Of a DNA stretch of 64,000 bases, positions 33,139 to 42,807 are shown piece after piece. Each line of letters starts with the position of its first letter. The first letter of the stretch is position 1. The translations under genes and the position numbers were made by a program. This DNA is from Segnochrobactrum spirostomi (GTDB lineage Bacteria > Pseudomonadota > Alphaproteobacteria > Rhizobiales > Segnochrobactraceae): positions 310,001 to 374,000 of the forward strand of contig NZ_VWNA01000003.1 in NCBI RefSeq assembly GCF_009600605.1. The letters are read 5' to 3'. The notes under the pieces are model-generated. The model was given only the letters and a program-made list of their open reading frames with translations, was not told where the DNA came from and made no database searches.

Positions 33139-34902
33139 AAATGCTCCGCCGTCGGGGAGGCAGGTCGATCGCCTTACGGAGCGTCGCGAACGTCGTCCCC
33201 CGCTCGGAGCCATCCCTGCGTCTCAGCTGCCGGATGCCGTCGGCGCGGGCACAAATCCCGAAGCGGCCAAAGTATTCGACCCTACCCTAGAGAACCGGCA
33301 TGGATACGCCATAAGCCACAACCTATGCATGTACTCCGCCCCGTGACGTCAGAATGCAGCAAACTTGTCGTCGGCTCAGACCATCGCACCGCCAGGTTCC
33401 ACCTCGCTCGATCTCATCGCCTATCGCGTTCCGCCGGCGCCAACGACCGCGCCTAATCCCCAGCAGACGGCCGAAAGCGTCAACTTTCCTCGTAGCTGTC
33501 GCCTGTCATCACTGACAGCGCACCGACCAGCACACCCTCACGATCCCAACAACGACCGGCCGGCTGCGACCCAGGATGCGGAAGCGCGCCGTGTGGGCCA
33601 ACGCGACGTGACCGTGTTGCTCTGAGCGAACCGCCACCTGACCCCGACCACCCGCCCTGCCGTCGGGAGCGGCTTCGGCGGGCGACGACAACTTGGAACA
33701 GAGTTGTCGTCTGACACGCACCGCCCGATCGCCCTCGAAGGAGCACCGCATTCCTTTGCTTCGGACGTCGACACGAAGCGGATCCGACCAGCACCGACCG
33801 GCGTCGCCACTCGCACGACGACAACTTCTGCCGAACCTGACGTCAGCGGTTTCGAGCCAATGCCCGGGCGGCCGATGCGCACGAGCCCTCCGTCTTAGCC
33901 GCAAGACTCGGCCGCGCCCCGCGGGTAGCCTGGTGTCCTATTCGACGCCGATATGTGCGCCGAATATTTGATTCCGGAATGCGAGTACGCCTGAAGGCTC
34001 TGCGAGATTGCACCGGGAAATAGATCTCTGGCTCGGCGCCTTCATGTCGTAGTGAAGGCGCCTCCGGCCACGTCGAATACGCCTCGCTCCATTTTGCGCG
34101 GCAAGCCAAACCCGCGCATCGACCGTCGGGCCATGACACGCGAGCGCGCGATGTCGCGTCAGCCCATGACCCCGACCGGATCCCCCTCCCGTTGGACACC
34201 AGGCATGCTATCGCTCGTGAGTCAGGCGCAGCACCTCATCGACGGCACGTATAAGGGCCGCGGCTGTACCCCGAAGGACACGGAAGAAGAGGAGGGCCCA
34301 ATACCGCAGTTTTTGTGCATCCCTCCGGGACGCGCAAAAACCGCTATTGCTCCGCGCTAAAACTGGGCTTTGCAAGGCAGGGCGGTCGCGCGTTCGAGCA
34401 TGGCTCGAATGCGCACGCCTCACTTGCGTGGGCGTGGCCGTCGGCGGCGCAATACGCCGTTCAACCGATGATTGTGCAACCGATGGGGCCTGCTCGAGTG
34501 CTTGCGAATATTGTGAGGCTGTCCATTCTGGCCACCGTCTGCGAGTAAGGCTCGGAGGGCGGCTGGCGCTGGATACCGAAGCGGCCCGACGTGATGACAC
34601 CTGTTCCAACTCCGCGGTGAAGGCCGGATCAGAAGGGGTGGCGGAGACGGTCTGTGTTGCTCCGCTCAAGGGTCACGCGAGGACATCGCTCACGAACGCC
34701 ATAGAGCCGTCAGCAAGGGCACTGCACGTCTGACGAGGCGCGGTGGTGGTCACCAGACGCCTCGGATGAATGAACGAACCAATGGGAAGCGGCGCACTCG
34801 CAACGGTACTAAAGCCGAAGCTGTAGCCGGCGAGATGCATCGAGGCGGGGGGGACTCAGGCACAAGGAACGGCTCAAGCGTGCCCGGTCGTTCATTATAA
34901 CC
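33139..34902. other. 1.8-kb stretch with no convincing gene
   Basis: Short open frames occur on both strands, but none has a recognisable domain or ribosome site, and they overlap each other. The sequence includes a perfect inverted repeat at 33684-33711 and a further GACGACAACT near 33817. Given the IS remnant and tandem duplication at its left, this is probably degraded acquired DNA. Confidence 0.5.
33684..33711. repeat. Perfect 10-bp inverted repeat
   Basis: GACGACAACT - TGGAACAG - AGTTGTCGTC. A third copy of GACGACAACT occurs about 110 bases to the right (near 33817). No gene is adjacent. It could be an operator, a recombination site or a relic. Confidence 0.5.
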
Positions 34903-36414
34903 TCATCCGTGGGCCGACTTGCGATCCCCTCCCATCGTGTCTGGGGCACCGGCGTCCTCCTCGACGCTGCGGAAAGTTTGCCGGAGCACGGAGATGCCGC
35001 GGCGCATGGCGGTGTCGTCCGCGCCGGCATAGCCCAGAAGAAGGCCGTGGCGTGGGGCGCCGTGGCGATATTGCATCGAGAGCGGTGAGACGTTGATGCC
35101 CTGCGCCTGCGCCGCGGCGGCCACGGCGCGGTCGTCGAGGCCGGGGGCGAGTAGGCCCACCATCTGGATGCCGCTGTCGCCCCCGGCCAACGTCATCCAG
35201 CGGCCGAGCTCGGCCTCGCAGGCCGCGCGGAAGGTCTGGCGCCGGGCCGCATAGATGCGGCGCATCCGCCGCAGGTGGCGCGCCATATGACCGCCTGAAA
35301 TGAAATCGGCGAGCGCCGCCTGAAGAATGAGCGGCGCGAACTGGCCGGTGATGCTGAGCGCCCGGGCGATGCCGTCGAGGAGCGCCGGGGGCAGCACCAT
35401 GAAGCCGAGCCGCAAGGCGGGAAACAGGATCTTCGCGAAGGTGCCGACATAGATGACGCGGCCGAAGCGGTCGAGACCCTGCATCGCCGGGATCGGCTGC
35501 CCCTGAAAGCGGTACTCGCCGTCGAAATCATCCTCGATGATCCACGCGTCGCGCGCCTCGGCGAGCTCCAGGAGCTTGAGGCGCTGCTCCATGCGCATCG
35601 TCGCGCCGAGGGGATGGTGACAGGAGGGGGTGACGTAGACCACCCGGGGCCTAGCCTGCCGATCGAGATCGAGCCGCCATCCGTCCCCGTCGACCCCGAG
35701 CGGCAACAGCCGTGCGCCCGCCGCGGTGAAGGCGGCCTGGGCGCCATAATAGCCCGGCTCCTCCATCCAAACGGGGTCGTCGGGGTCGATCAGCAGCCGG
35801 GCGAGCAGGTCGAGCGCCGCTTGGGCCCCGGTCGTCACCACGATCTGGTCGGGACTGCAGCGCACGCCGCGCGCGGTCTTGAGATAGGCGGCGATCGCCT
35901 GCCGGAGATCGGGATGGCCGGCGACGTGGTAGGTGCCGAACAGCGAGGTGCGGGCGAAGCGGGCACGGCGGGCGATCAGCTTCCCCCAGGTGGCGAACGG
36001 GAAGTTCGCGGCGTCCGGCATGCCGGGATGGAGCGCGTGCTGGCCCGGGGTGCCGTGATGGGCGGGCTGCGCCATCATCAGCGCGCCACGGCGTGAGATC
36101 GGCCGGGTCTGCGGCGCTGGCGTGGCGGCGTCCTGAAGAGAGAGCGCGGCGATCGGAAGGTCCACGACGACAGGCCGCGCGCCGGGCCGCGTCGCCACAT
36201 AGCCTTCGGCGCCGAGTTGATCGTAGGCGGCCGTCACGGTGTTGCGGGCGATCTCGAGATCGAGCGAGAGCGTGCGGGTCGAGGGCAGGGCCGTTCCCGC
36301 GGCCAGGACACCCTGCTCGATGAGCGCGCGGAGTGCCGCATAGAGCTGGCGGTGCAAGGGGAGGCCTGCGTCGCGGTCGAGCACCAGGGCTTCGAGGGGA
36401 AAACTCTCGGGCAT
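34903..36414 (-). CDS. MocR/PdxR-type GntR regulator with aminotransferase domain
   Basis: 503 residues. N-terminal GntR winged helix (LPLHRQLYAALRALIEQGVL, LPSTRTLSLDLEIARNTVTAAYDQL), then a fold-type I aminotransferase domain with the PLP lysine at about residue 328 (YVGTFAKILFPALRLGF) and IIEDDFDGEYRF, GAQAALDLLARLL. MocR proteins use PLP or an amino compound as effector and usually control the divergent gene. Here that is the iolE operon, which contains no PLP enzyme, so the regulated target is uncertain. Confidence 0.9.
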   Translation of the reverse strand: MPESFPLEALVLDRDAGLPLHRQLYAALRALIEQGVLAAGTALPSTRTLSLDLEIARNTVTAAYDQLGAEGYVATRPGARPVVVDLPIAALSLQDAATPAPQTRPISRRGALMMAQPAHHGTPGQHALHPGMPDAANFPFATWGKLIARRARFARTSLFGTYHVAGHPDLRQAIAAYLKTARGVRCSPDQIVVTTGAQAALDLLARLLIDPDDPVWMEEPGYYGAQAAFTAAGARLLPLGVDGDGWRLDLDRQARPRVVYVTPSCHHPLGATMRMEQRLKLLELAEARDAWIIEDDFDGEYRFQGQPIPAMQGLDRFGRVIYVGTFAKILFPALRLGFMVLPPALLDGIARALSITGQFAPLILQAALADFISGGHMARHLRRMRRIYAARRQTFRAACEAELGRWMTLAGGDSGIQMVGLLAPGLDDRAVAAAAQAQGINVSPLSMQYRHGAPRHGLLLGYAGADDTAMRRGISVLRQTFRSVEEDAGAPDTMGGDRKSAHG

Positions 36415-36476
36415 CGCCCGCTCCTTCCGGCGTGATCGCCGACTGCGAGAGGGTGGGATGGTTCCCGCGCCCCGTC

Positions 36477-36509
36477 AACTGGACCCAACAAACTCGCTGA
36501 AACTGGCCC
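36477..36509. promoter_or_regulatory. Candidate MocR operator (direct repeats)
   Basis: AACTGGACC at 36477-36485 and AACTGGCCC at 36501-36509, direct repeats 24 bases apart in the gap between mocR and the divergent iolE gene. MocR-type regulators such as TauR bind CTGGAC direct repeats, so this is the likely site. Confidence 0.5.
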
Positions 36510-36560
36510 TCGTGAAGGAGACAGATCGGCCTAGGATGAGGCCGAGAAACGCGGTCCCGG

Positions 36561-37469
36561 ATGGCATCGATGAGCGTCAGACTCGGTATCAATCCCATCA
36601 CCTGGTCGAACGACGACGTGCCGTCGCTCGGGGGAGACACTCCGCTCGAAGTCTGTCTGGCGGAGACGCGAGAAGCAGGCTTCAGCGGAACCGAACTCGG
36701 CGGCAAATTTCCGCGGCAGGCGGACGCCTTGAAGGCGGTTCTCGCCGCCCACGACCTTGCGCTCGTCTCCGGCTGGTATGACGGGCGGATCGCCGAGCGG
36801 GAGGTCGAGGCGGAGTTCGACGCGGTGCTGCCGCATCTCTCGCTCCTCAAGGCATCGGGCGCGACCAAAGTTGTCTATGCGGATACCTCGCTCGGTCGCC
36901 ATGACGGCATCTTCCGCCCGATTTCGGAGCGTCCGGTGCTGCCGGCCGAGGCGTGGGCGGCCTATGGCGCCAAGGTCACGGCGCTCGCCGAGCGGATGGC
37001 CGCGTTCGGCGTCGCCATGGCCTTCCACCATCACATGGGCACGATCGTCGAGACCGACGCCGAGATCGGCGCGCTGATGAACCACACCGGTGAAGCGGTC
37101 GGGCTGCTCTACGACACCGGTCATTGCGCGTTCTCCGGCGGCGATCCGCTGGCGCTGCTCGAAGCGCACCTCGGCCGCATCGTCCACGTCCATTGCAAGG
37201 ATGTCCGCCCCGCCATGCTCGCGCGGGCCCGCGCCGAGGATATGAGCTTCATGGGAGCGGTGCTCGACGGCATCTTCACCGTGCCCGGCGACGGCGCGAT
37301 CGATTATCCGGCCCTCCTGCGTCGCTTGGCGGACGGTGGTTACGAGGGCTGGCTCGTGGTCGAGGCGGAGCAGGACCCCGCCAAGGCGCATCCGCTCACC
37401 TATGCGAGCCTCGGCTACCGGAACCTGAAGACGATGGCCGAGGCCGCCGGCTTCACGGTCGAGCCCTGA
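36561..37469 (+). CDS. iolE: Inosose dehydratase (IolE) family protein
   Basis: 302 residues of the AP-endonuclease-2-like TIM-barrel fold. IolE signatures: LGINPITWSNDD near the start, GFSGTELGGKFPR, AFHHHMGTIVET, LLYDTGHCAFSGGDP, VHCKDVRP, and a C-terminal VVEAEQDP. The acidic and histidine residues in these blocks bind the metal. IolE converts 2-keto-myo-inositol to a diketo product in inositol breakdown. No iolB, iolC or iolD is present in the window, so the pathway may be incomplete here or serve an inositol relative. An ATG at 36570 is an alternative start. Confidence 0.85.
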   Translation: MASMSVRLGINPITWSNDDVPSLGGDTPLEVCLAETREAGFSGTELGGKFPRQADALKAVLAAHDLALVSGWYDGRIAEREVEAEFDAVLPHLSLLKASGATKVVYADTSLGRHDGIFRPISERPVLPAEAWAAYGAKVTALAERMAAFGVAMAFHHHMGTIVETDAEIGALMNHTGEAVGLLYDTGHCAFSGGDPLALLEAHLGRIVHVHCKDVRPAMLARARAEDMSFMGAVLDGIFTVPGDGAIDYPALLRRLADGGYEGWLVVEAEQDPAKAHPLTYASLGYRNLKTMAEAAGFTVEP

Positions 37470-37479
37470 GGACCGGCCG

Positions 37480-38355
37480 ATGACGTCGCCGGCGCCCCCG
37501 AAAGCGGACACCCGGATCATCGTCAACATCGACGATCTCGGCATGTGCCACGGCGCGAACGCGGCCTTTCTCGATCTCTGGCGGCTCGGGCGCTGCGACT
37601 CGGGCTCGGTGATGGTGCCGTGTCCCTGGTTTCTCGAGATCGCGGAGGCCGGACGGGCCGATCCTTCGCTGCAACTCGGCGTCCACCTCACGATCACCGC
37701 GGAGAAGCGGCATTATCGCTGGCGCCCGTTGACCGCGCCGAGCCGCGCCGCTGGCCTCGTCGATGACGACGGCTATCTGTGGGGCAGCGTGGCGGCGGTC
37801 CGGCGCTCCGCCGCACCCGAGGCGGTCGAGGCGGAGATGCGTGCCCAGATCGAGGCCTTTCTTGCCGCCGGCTTGAAGCCGACCCACGTCGACGCCCATC
37901 AGGCGGCGGCGCTCGCGCCGGAATTCGCGTCGATCTACCTCGCGCTTGCCGTCGAGTACCGGTTGCCCGCCATGGTCCCGCGGGCGCTGGAGGCCTACGG
38001 CCCGGTGCACAATCTCGGTGCCGTCGATCCCGCTTTCTACGCGCGGACGGCGGCGGGTTTCGCCGCGACGGGCGGCGTCCCGGTCGACCGGGTGCTGGAG
38101 ACACCCTGGCACCGCGAGGCACCGGCTGCGACCCGCTACGCGGCCTTCTTCTCGGCGATCGGCCCCGGGGTGACGTTCCTCGCGCTCCATGCCAACGCGC
38201 CCGGTGAGATTGAAGCGATCGAGCCGGCGACGGCGGCGATCCGGACGGAAGAATACGATTTCCTGCGCGGGATCGAGAGCGCAGCCTGGTTCGAGGCCGT
38301 GGCACCCTACCGCACGACGCTCGCCCACCTTGCGGGGGATGCCGCGCCGCCATGA
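37480..38355 (+). CDS. ChbG/YdjC-family carbohydrate deacetylase
   Basis: 291 residues. Family motifs: RIIVNIDDLGMCHGAN (metal Asp pair), LQLGVHLTITAEK (His), PTHVDAHQ (His) and FLALHANAPGEI near the C-terminus. YdjC-type enzymes are metal-dependent amidohydrolases; ChbG removes acetyl from chito-oligosaccharides and HpnK-like relatives act on other N-acetyl groups. It starts 10 bases after iolE, so it belongs to the same operon, suggesting the imported substrate may carry an acyl group. Confidence 0.85.
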   Translation: MTSPAPPKADTRIIVNIDDLGMCHGANAAFLDLWRLGRCDSGSVMVPCPWFLEIAEAGRADPSLQLGVHLTITAEKRHYRWRPLTAPSRAAGLVDDDGYLWGSVAAVRRSAAPEAVEAEMRAQIEAFLAAGLKPTHVDAHQAAALAPEFASIYLALAVEYRLPAMVPRALEAYGPVHNLGAVDPAFYARTAAGFAATGGVPVDRVLETPWHREAPAATRYAAFFSAIGPGVTFLALHANAPGEIEAIEPATAAIRTEEYDFLRGIESAAWFEAVAPYRTTLAHLAGDAAPP

Positions 38356-38440
38356 CGGATCCGGCCTCGCTCCGCCCCTGCGGTCGGAGCGAGACGCCGG
38401 CGAAAAACCGCAGGCAAAGAACGAACAGAGGGACAGAACG

Positions 38441-39427
38441 ATGAAGAGGATGCTCAACGGCGCCGTTCGCGGCGCCCTCGCAGCGGCCGTGCTCGCGACG
38501 ACCGTCTCGCTCGCTGCGGTGTTTCCGGCCGCGGCCCAGGTGAAGAAGCCGCAGGATGTGCGGATCGTCTTCGTGACGCACGGGCAGGCGAACGACAATT
38601 ATTGGACCGTCGTGAAGAACGGCATGAAGGCGGCCTCCGACGCTCTCGGCGTAAAGGTCGACTACCGGGCGCCGGAGACCTTCGACGTCGTCAAGATGGG
38701 CCAGATGATCGAGGCGGCGACCGCCTCCCATCCGGACGGCCTCGTCGTCTCGATCCCCGACGCCACCGCCCTCCAGGGTCCTGTCGAGGCCGCGAAGGCC
38801 GCAGGCATCCCGGTCGTGGTGATCGACAGCGGCGAGGATCAGGTGAAGCCGTGGGGCCTCGACCTCTTCGTCGGCGGCGGCTCGGAATATCAGAACGGGC
38901 TCAAGTCGGGCGAGATTCTCGGCAAGGCGGGGGTGAAGGAAGCGGTCTGCGTCAACCACGAGGTCGGTAATGTCAGCCAGGACCAGCGCTGCCAGGGCCT
39001 GACGGATGGCCTCGCCAAGACCGGCGGCAAGACCGAGGTCGTGGCCGTGACGCTCGACCCGACCGACGCCACGCGGCGCATCGAAGGGTTCATGGCCTCG
39101 CATCCGAATGTCGACGGCATGATGCTGCTCGGCACGACGCTCGCCGGCCCGATCCTGCAGATGCTCGACGAGCGCGGGCTATCGGGTAAGCTCAAGATCG
39201 GCGCTTACGATATCTCCCCGGAAGTGCTCGATGCGATCTCGAACGACAAGATGTTGTTCACGATCGACAGCCAGCAATATCTGATGGGCTATCTGCCGGT
39301 CGTGCTGCTCGCCGGTAAGGCGATGTACAAGACGCTGCCGACCGAACCGGTCCGCACGGGCCCGTCGATCATCACCAAGGCTGAAGCCGGCGCGGTGAAG
39401 CAGCTCGCGGACGAAGGTATCCGCTGA
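38441..39427 (+). CDS. Sugar ABC transporter substrate-binding protein (RbsB/FrcB type)
   Basis: 328 residues from the ATG at 38441 with GAGGGA upstream. Signal peptide (ALAAAVLATTVSLAAVFPAAAQ), then a periplasmic binding fold: RIVFVTHGQANDNYWTVVKNGMKAAS, HPDGLVVSIPDA, GIPVVVIDSGED and LLGTTLAGPILQ. Type I binding proteins of this kind recognise monosaccharides or polyols. It is followed by a hairpin (39436-39464), the permease and a single-domain ATPase, the organisation of fructose-type FrcBCA systems. Confidence 0.9.
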   Translation: MKRMLNGAVRGALAAAVLATTVSLAAVFPAAAQVKKPQDVRIVFVTHGQANDNYWTVVKNGMKAASDALGVKVDYRAPETFDVVKMGQMIEAATASHPDGLVVSIPDATALQGPVEAAKAAGIPVVVIDSGEDQVKPWGLDLFVGGGSEYQNGLKSGEILGKAGVKEAVCVNHEVGNVSQDQRCQGLTDGLAKTGGKTEVVAVTLDPTDATRRIEGFMASHPNVDGMMLLGTTLAGPILQMLDERGLSGKLKIGAYDISPEVLDAISNDKMLFTIDSQQYLMGYLPVVLLAGKAMYKTLPTEPVRTGPSIITKAEAGAVKQLADEGIR

Positions 39428-39435
39428 CGGCGCGA

Positions 39436-39464
39436 CGGGACGGCGCGAGACCTGCGCCGTCCCG
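39436..39464. other. Intercistronic stem-loop after binding-protein gene
   Basis: CGGGACGGCGC - 7 bases - GCGCCGTCCCG, a perfect 11-bp stem beginning 9 bases after the binding-protein stop. No T-run. Probably stabilises the upstream mRNA and attenuates the permease genes. Confidence 0.6.
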
Positions 39465-39599
39465 CTGGCGCGCAGCCAGTCGAGAGCGGCTTTGCCGAGA
39501 GACAAACGAGGTGTGCGCAGAATCTCTCCTTCGCTGGGGCGGGGAAAGATGCCGGACGCCGCCCGAACGTCCCCGTTGCCGGGGAGGAGAACAACGGAC

Positions 39600-40724
39600 A
39601 TGACCATGGGAACAGCGGTCCCGGCGGAACCGCACCGCCCTCGGATGCCGCCTCACCGGCTGCGACGGCTGGTGAGCCGGGCGCTCAAGCGGCCCGAGCT
39701 CGGCGCGCTCGGAGCGACGATCTTCGTCTTCGTCGCCTTCGGCCTGACGGCGGGAGGCAGCGGTCTCTTCAGTGTACTCGGCATCACCAACTTCCTGCAG
39801 GTGTCCGCCCAGCTCGGCATTCTCGCGGCGGCGGTGTCGCTTCTGATGATCGGCGGCGAGTTCGATCTTTCGCTCGGCTCGATGATCGGCTTTTCCGGCA
39901 TCGTCATCGGCCTTTGCGTCACCGAGTTCGGGCTGCCGCTCTGGGTCGGTATCCTCGCGGCGTTCGCGGCGGCGATCCTGGTCGGCACGGCGAACGGCAT
40001 CCTGGTGATGCGCACGAACCTGCCGTCCTTCATCGTGACGCTCGCCGGCTATTTCGTGCTGCGCGGTCTTTCGCTCGCCGTCACCCGGACACTCACCGGT
40101 CGCACCCAGATCCCGTACATCACCAAAGGCTCCGACGAGCCGTGGGTGATCTGGCTGTTCGGCGGCAAGTTCGGCACCGGGCTCTTTCAATGGCTCGGCA
40201 ACATGGGCGTCATCCCGCTCAGGGCTGACGGCGTCCCGATCGTTCAGGGCCTGCCGATGTCGATCGCGTGGTGGCTCGTCATCACCGCGCTCGCGACCTG
40301 GGTCTTGGTCCGCACCCGGTTCGGCAACTGGATCTTCGCCGTCGGCGGCGATCTCCAGGCGGCGCGCAATGTCGGCGTGCCTGTCGCCCGGGTAAAGATC
40401 CTGCTGTTCGTCGCGACCGCCTGTTCGGCGGCTCTCTTCGCCACCATTCAGGTGCTCGAATCCGGCTCGGCCGACACCCTGCGCGGGACGCAGAAGGAGT
40501 TCGAGGCCGTGATCGCCGCAGTGATCGGCGGCAACCTGCTCTCCGGCGGCTACGGCTCGGCGATCGGCGCGATGTTCGGCTCGCTCGTCTTCGGCACCGT
40601 CGAGATGGGGATCTTCTATACCGGGATCGACTCCGACTGGTTCATGGTCTTCCTCGGGCTGATGGTGCTCATCGCCGTGTTGTTCAATAATTACGTGCGC
40701 CGCAAGGCGACGGAGGGCCGGTGA
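39600..40724 (+). CDS. Sugar ABC transporter permease (RbsC/FrcC type)
   Basis: 374 residues from the ATG at 39600 with GGAGGAGA just upstream. About ten hydrophobic segments with the BPD_transp_2 signatures [51 protein letters not shown] and [16 protein letters not shown]. The unusually long polar N-terminus (about 38 residues) is shared with FrcC-like permeases. Overlaps the ATPase start. Confidence 0.9.
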   Translation: MTMGTAVPAEPHRPRMPPHRLRRLVSRALKRPELGALGATIFVFVAFGLTAGGSGLFSVLGITNFLQVSAQLGILAAAVSLLMIGGEFDLSLGSMIGFSGIVIGLCVTEFGLPLWVGILAAFAAAILVGTANGILVMRTNLPSFIVTLAGYFVLRGLSLAVTRTLTGRTQIPYITKGSDEPWVIWLFGGKFGTGLFQWLGNMGVIPLRADGVPIVQGLPMSIAWWLVITALATWVLVRTRFGNWIFAVGGDLQAARNVGVPVARVKILLFVATACSAALFATIQVLESGSADTLRGTQKEFEAVIAAVIGGNLLSGGYGSAIGAMFGSLVFGTVEMGIFYTGIDSDWFMVFLGLMVLIAVLFNNYVRRKATEGR

Positions 40725-41548
40725 TGGGCAGTGCAGCGCAAGCGGAGGCGGCTCCGATCGTCGAACTCGACCGGGTCGGTAAGGCATTCGGCATCGTCGT
40801 CGCGCTTCAGGACATCTCGATCGCGGTGCGGCCTGGAGAAGTCCACTGCCTGCTCGGCGACAACGGGGCCGGCAAGTCGACCTTGATCAAGATCCTGTCC
40901 GGGGTTCACCAGCCGACATCCGGCGAGATGCGCGTCGACGGCGTGAGGACGGTGTTCGACACCCCGCGTCAGGCCCTCGACAAGGGCATCGCGACGGTGT
41001 TCCAGGACCTCGCGATGATCCCGCTGATGTCGATCACCCGCAATTTCTTCCTCGGCCGCGAGCCGACCCGCGGCCGCTTCATCACCCGACGGCTCGACAT
41101 GCGGCGGGCGAACGAGATCGTGTTCGACGAGCTCAACCGGATGGGGATCAACGTGCGCGATCCCGAGCAGGCGGTCGGCACGCTGTCGGGGGGCGAGCGG
41201 CAATGCGTGGCGATCGCCCGGGCCGTGTATCACGGCGCGCGGGTTTTGATCCTCGACGAGCCGACCTCGGCGCTCGGCGTCCATCAGGCCTCCATCGTGC
41301 TCCGGTACATCGCCCAGGCGCGCAGCCGCGGCATCGGCGTGGTGTTCATCACCCACAACATCCACCACGCCTATCCGATCGGCGATGTGTTCACGCTGCT
41401 CAATCGCGGGCGCGTGCATGGCACGTTCCGCAAGGCGGAGATCACCGAGACGGAAGTGCTGGAACTGATGGCCGGGCGCCGCGACCTCCAGCATCTCCAT
41501 GCCGAGTTGGCGCGGGCGCCGGCCTCTCCGCCTGCCGCAGCCCACTAG
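40724..41548 (+). CDS. Sugar ABC transporter ATPase, single-domain (FrcA type)
   Basis: 274 residues from the ATG at 40724 (TGATG overlap with the permease stop; a GTG one codon earlier is possible). A single nucleotide-binding domain: Walker [10 protein letters not shown], signature LSGGERQCV, Walker [13 protein letters not shown]-loop VFITHNI. Most RbsA-type ATPases have two domains (about 500 residues). The half-size form must act as a homodimer, as in the fructose transporter FrcA. Confidence 0.9.
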   Translation: MGSAAQAEAAPIVELDRVGKAFGIVVALQDISIAVRPGEVHCLLGDNGAGKSTLIKILSGVHQPTSGEMRVDGVRTVFDTPRQALDKGIATVFQDLAMIPLMSITRNFFLGREPTRGRFITRRLDMRRANEIVFDELNRMGINVRDPEQAVGTLSGGERQCVAIARAVYHGARVLILDEPTSALGVHQASIVLRYIAQARSRGIGVVFITHNIHHAYPIGDVFTLLNRGRVHGTFRKAEITETEVLELMAGRRDLQHLHAELARAPASPPAAAH

Positions 41549-41596
41549 CGTCTCTGCGTTGCCGGCGCCGCCGCGCGCCGGCTCCTCCCGTTCAGG

Positions 41597-42715
41597 ATGA
41601 TGATGATGACGGACCGTTTGAAGGTCGGCGTCGCCGGCGGCGGCTTGATCGCGCAGGTCGAGCACATTCCCAATCTACTCGCACTCAAGGACAAGTTCGT
41701 CGTCGTCGGCGTGAGCGATCCATCGCCCACCGTTCGGGCCGCGCTCGCCGACCGGTTCGGCGTGGCGACGGTGCCGACGGCTGAGGACCTCCTCGCCCTC
41801 GGGCTCGATGCGCTGGTGATCGCCGCTCCCGATCCCTGGCATGGCGCGCTCGCGACCGCGGCACTCGCGGCGGGCCTCCACGTCTTCTGCGAGAAGCCGC
41901 TCTGCTACGGCGTCGGCGAGATTGACGATCTCATCGCGGCCGAGGCCCGGTCCGGCACCGTGCTCCAGGTCGGCTACATGAAGCGGTTCGATCCGAGCTA
42001 CGAGGCGGCGCTGGAGCGGGTCGCCGGACGCGGCGACCGGCTGCGTTATCTCTCGGTCGAGGTGCACGATCCCGACGCGGCGCCGTTCGTGGGACATCAT
42101 CCCCTCGTCGCAGGCCGCGACGTGCCCGCCGACCTCGTCGACGCGACGGGGCAGCGGCGGCGGGCACAGGTTCGTGCTGCCCTGGGCTTCGATCCGTCCG
42201 AGACGATATTTCGCGGTTTTGCAGGGGCTTATTCCTCGGCGCTCGTGCACGACGTGAATGCGGCGCACGGCCTTCTCGATGCCATGGGGCTGGTCACGGG
42301 AGGCGTCACCGGGGCTGCGATCTTCGCGGGCGGCGTGGGCGGACAGGGGGCCGTCGCCTTGCAGGGGGGCGAGGCGCTGTGGACTATGACCCACGTCGAG
42401 GTGCCGGGCGTCGGGGATTATGCCGAGCGCATCAGCCTCTATTTCGAGGATGAGATCGTCGAACTGGTCTTTCCGGCGCCCTATCTCAATCACCATCCGA
42501 CCCGATTGACGGTGAAGCGCGGCGCCGGCAGCCGGCTCGAGACGACGGACATTCGGATCGGCTACGAAGAGGCCTTCGTGCGGGAACTCGAGGCGTTCTG
42601 GCATGCCATCGTGAAAGGCGGGCCTCGGCGCAACACCGCGATCGAGGCGCGGCGGGATCAAGCACTGTTGGTGGCGCTCGCGACGGTCGCGGCCGGTCTC
42701 CCGTCCGTCGCCTGA
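41597..42715 (+). CDS. Gfo/Idh/MocA-family oxidoreductase (IolG-like)
   Basis: 372 residues. The start is ambiguous because four ATG codons stand in tandem (41597-41608) after AGG. N-terminal Rossmann fold VGVAGGGLIAQVEHIPN with the catalytic-region EKPLCYG, and a C-terminal alpha/beta domain. These enzymes oxidise the hydroxyls of sugars or inositols using NAD(P). With iolE in the same operon, an inositol or sugar dehydrogenase supplying the ketone substrate of the dehydratase is likely, although it is not clearly IolG itself. Last gene before a strong terminator. Confidence 0.85.
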   Translation: MMMMTDRLKVGVAGGGLIAQVEHIPNLLALKDKFVVVGVSDPSPTVRAALADRFGVATVPTAEDLLALGLDALVIAAPDPWHGALATAALAAGLHVFCEKPLCYGVGEIDDLIAAEARSGTVLQVGYMKRFDPSYEAALERVAGRGDRLRYLSVEVHDPDAAPFVGHHPLVAGRDVPADLVDATGQRRRAQVRAALGFDPSETIFRGFAGAYSSALVHDVNAAHGLLDAMGLVTGGVTGAAIFAGGVGGQGAVALQGGEALWTMTHVEVPGVGDYAERISLYFEDEIVELVFPAPYLNHHPTRLTVKRGAGSRLETTDIRIGYEEAFVRELEAFWHAIVKGGPRRNTAIEARRDQALLVALATVAAGLPSVA

Positions 42716-42730
42716 AGCCTCGCGGAATGA

Positions 42731-42769
42731 AAAACCCACCCGGTCCGGGAGGACGGGTGGGTTTTCGTT
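42731..42769. terminator. Bidirectional rho-independent terminator
   Basis: AAAACCCACCC - 13 bases - GGGTGGGTTTT, with an A-run on the left and T-runs on the right, between the convergent oxidoreductase and ALDH16 genes. It should stop transcription in both directions. Confidence 0.9.
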
Positions 42770-42807
42770 TGATCCGGTCTGCCGATCAGGCGCTGGAAGA
42801 GCGGCAA

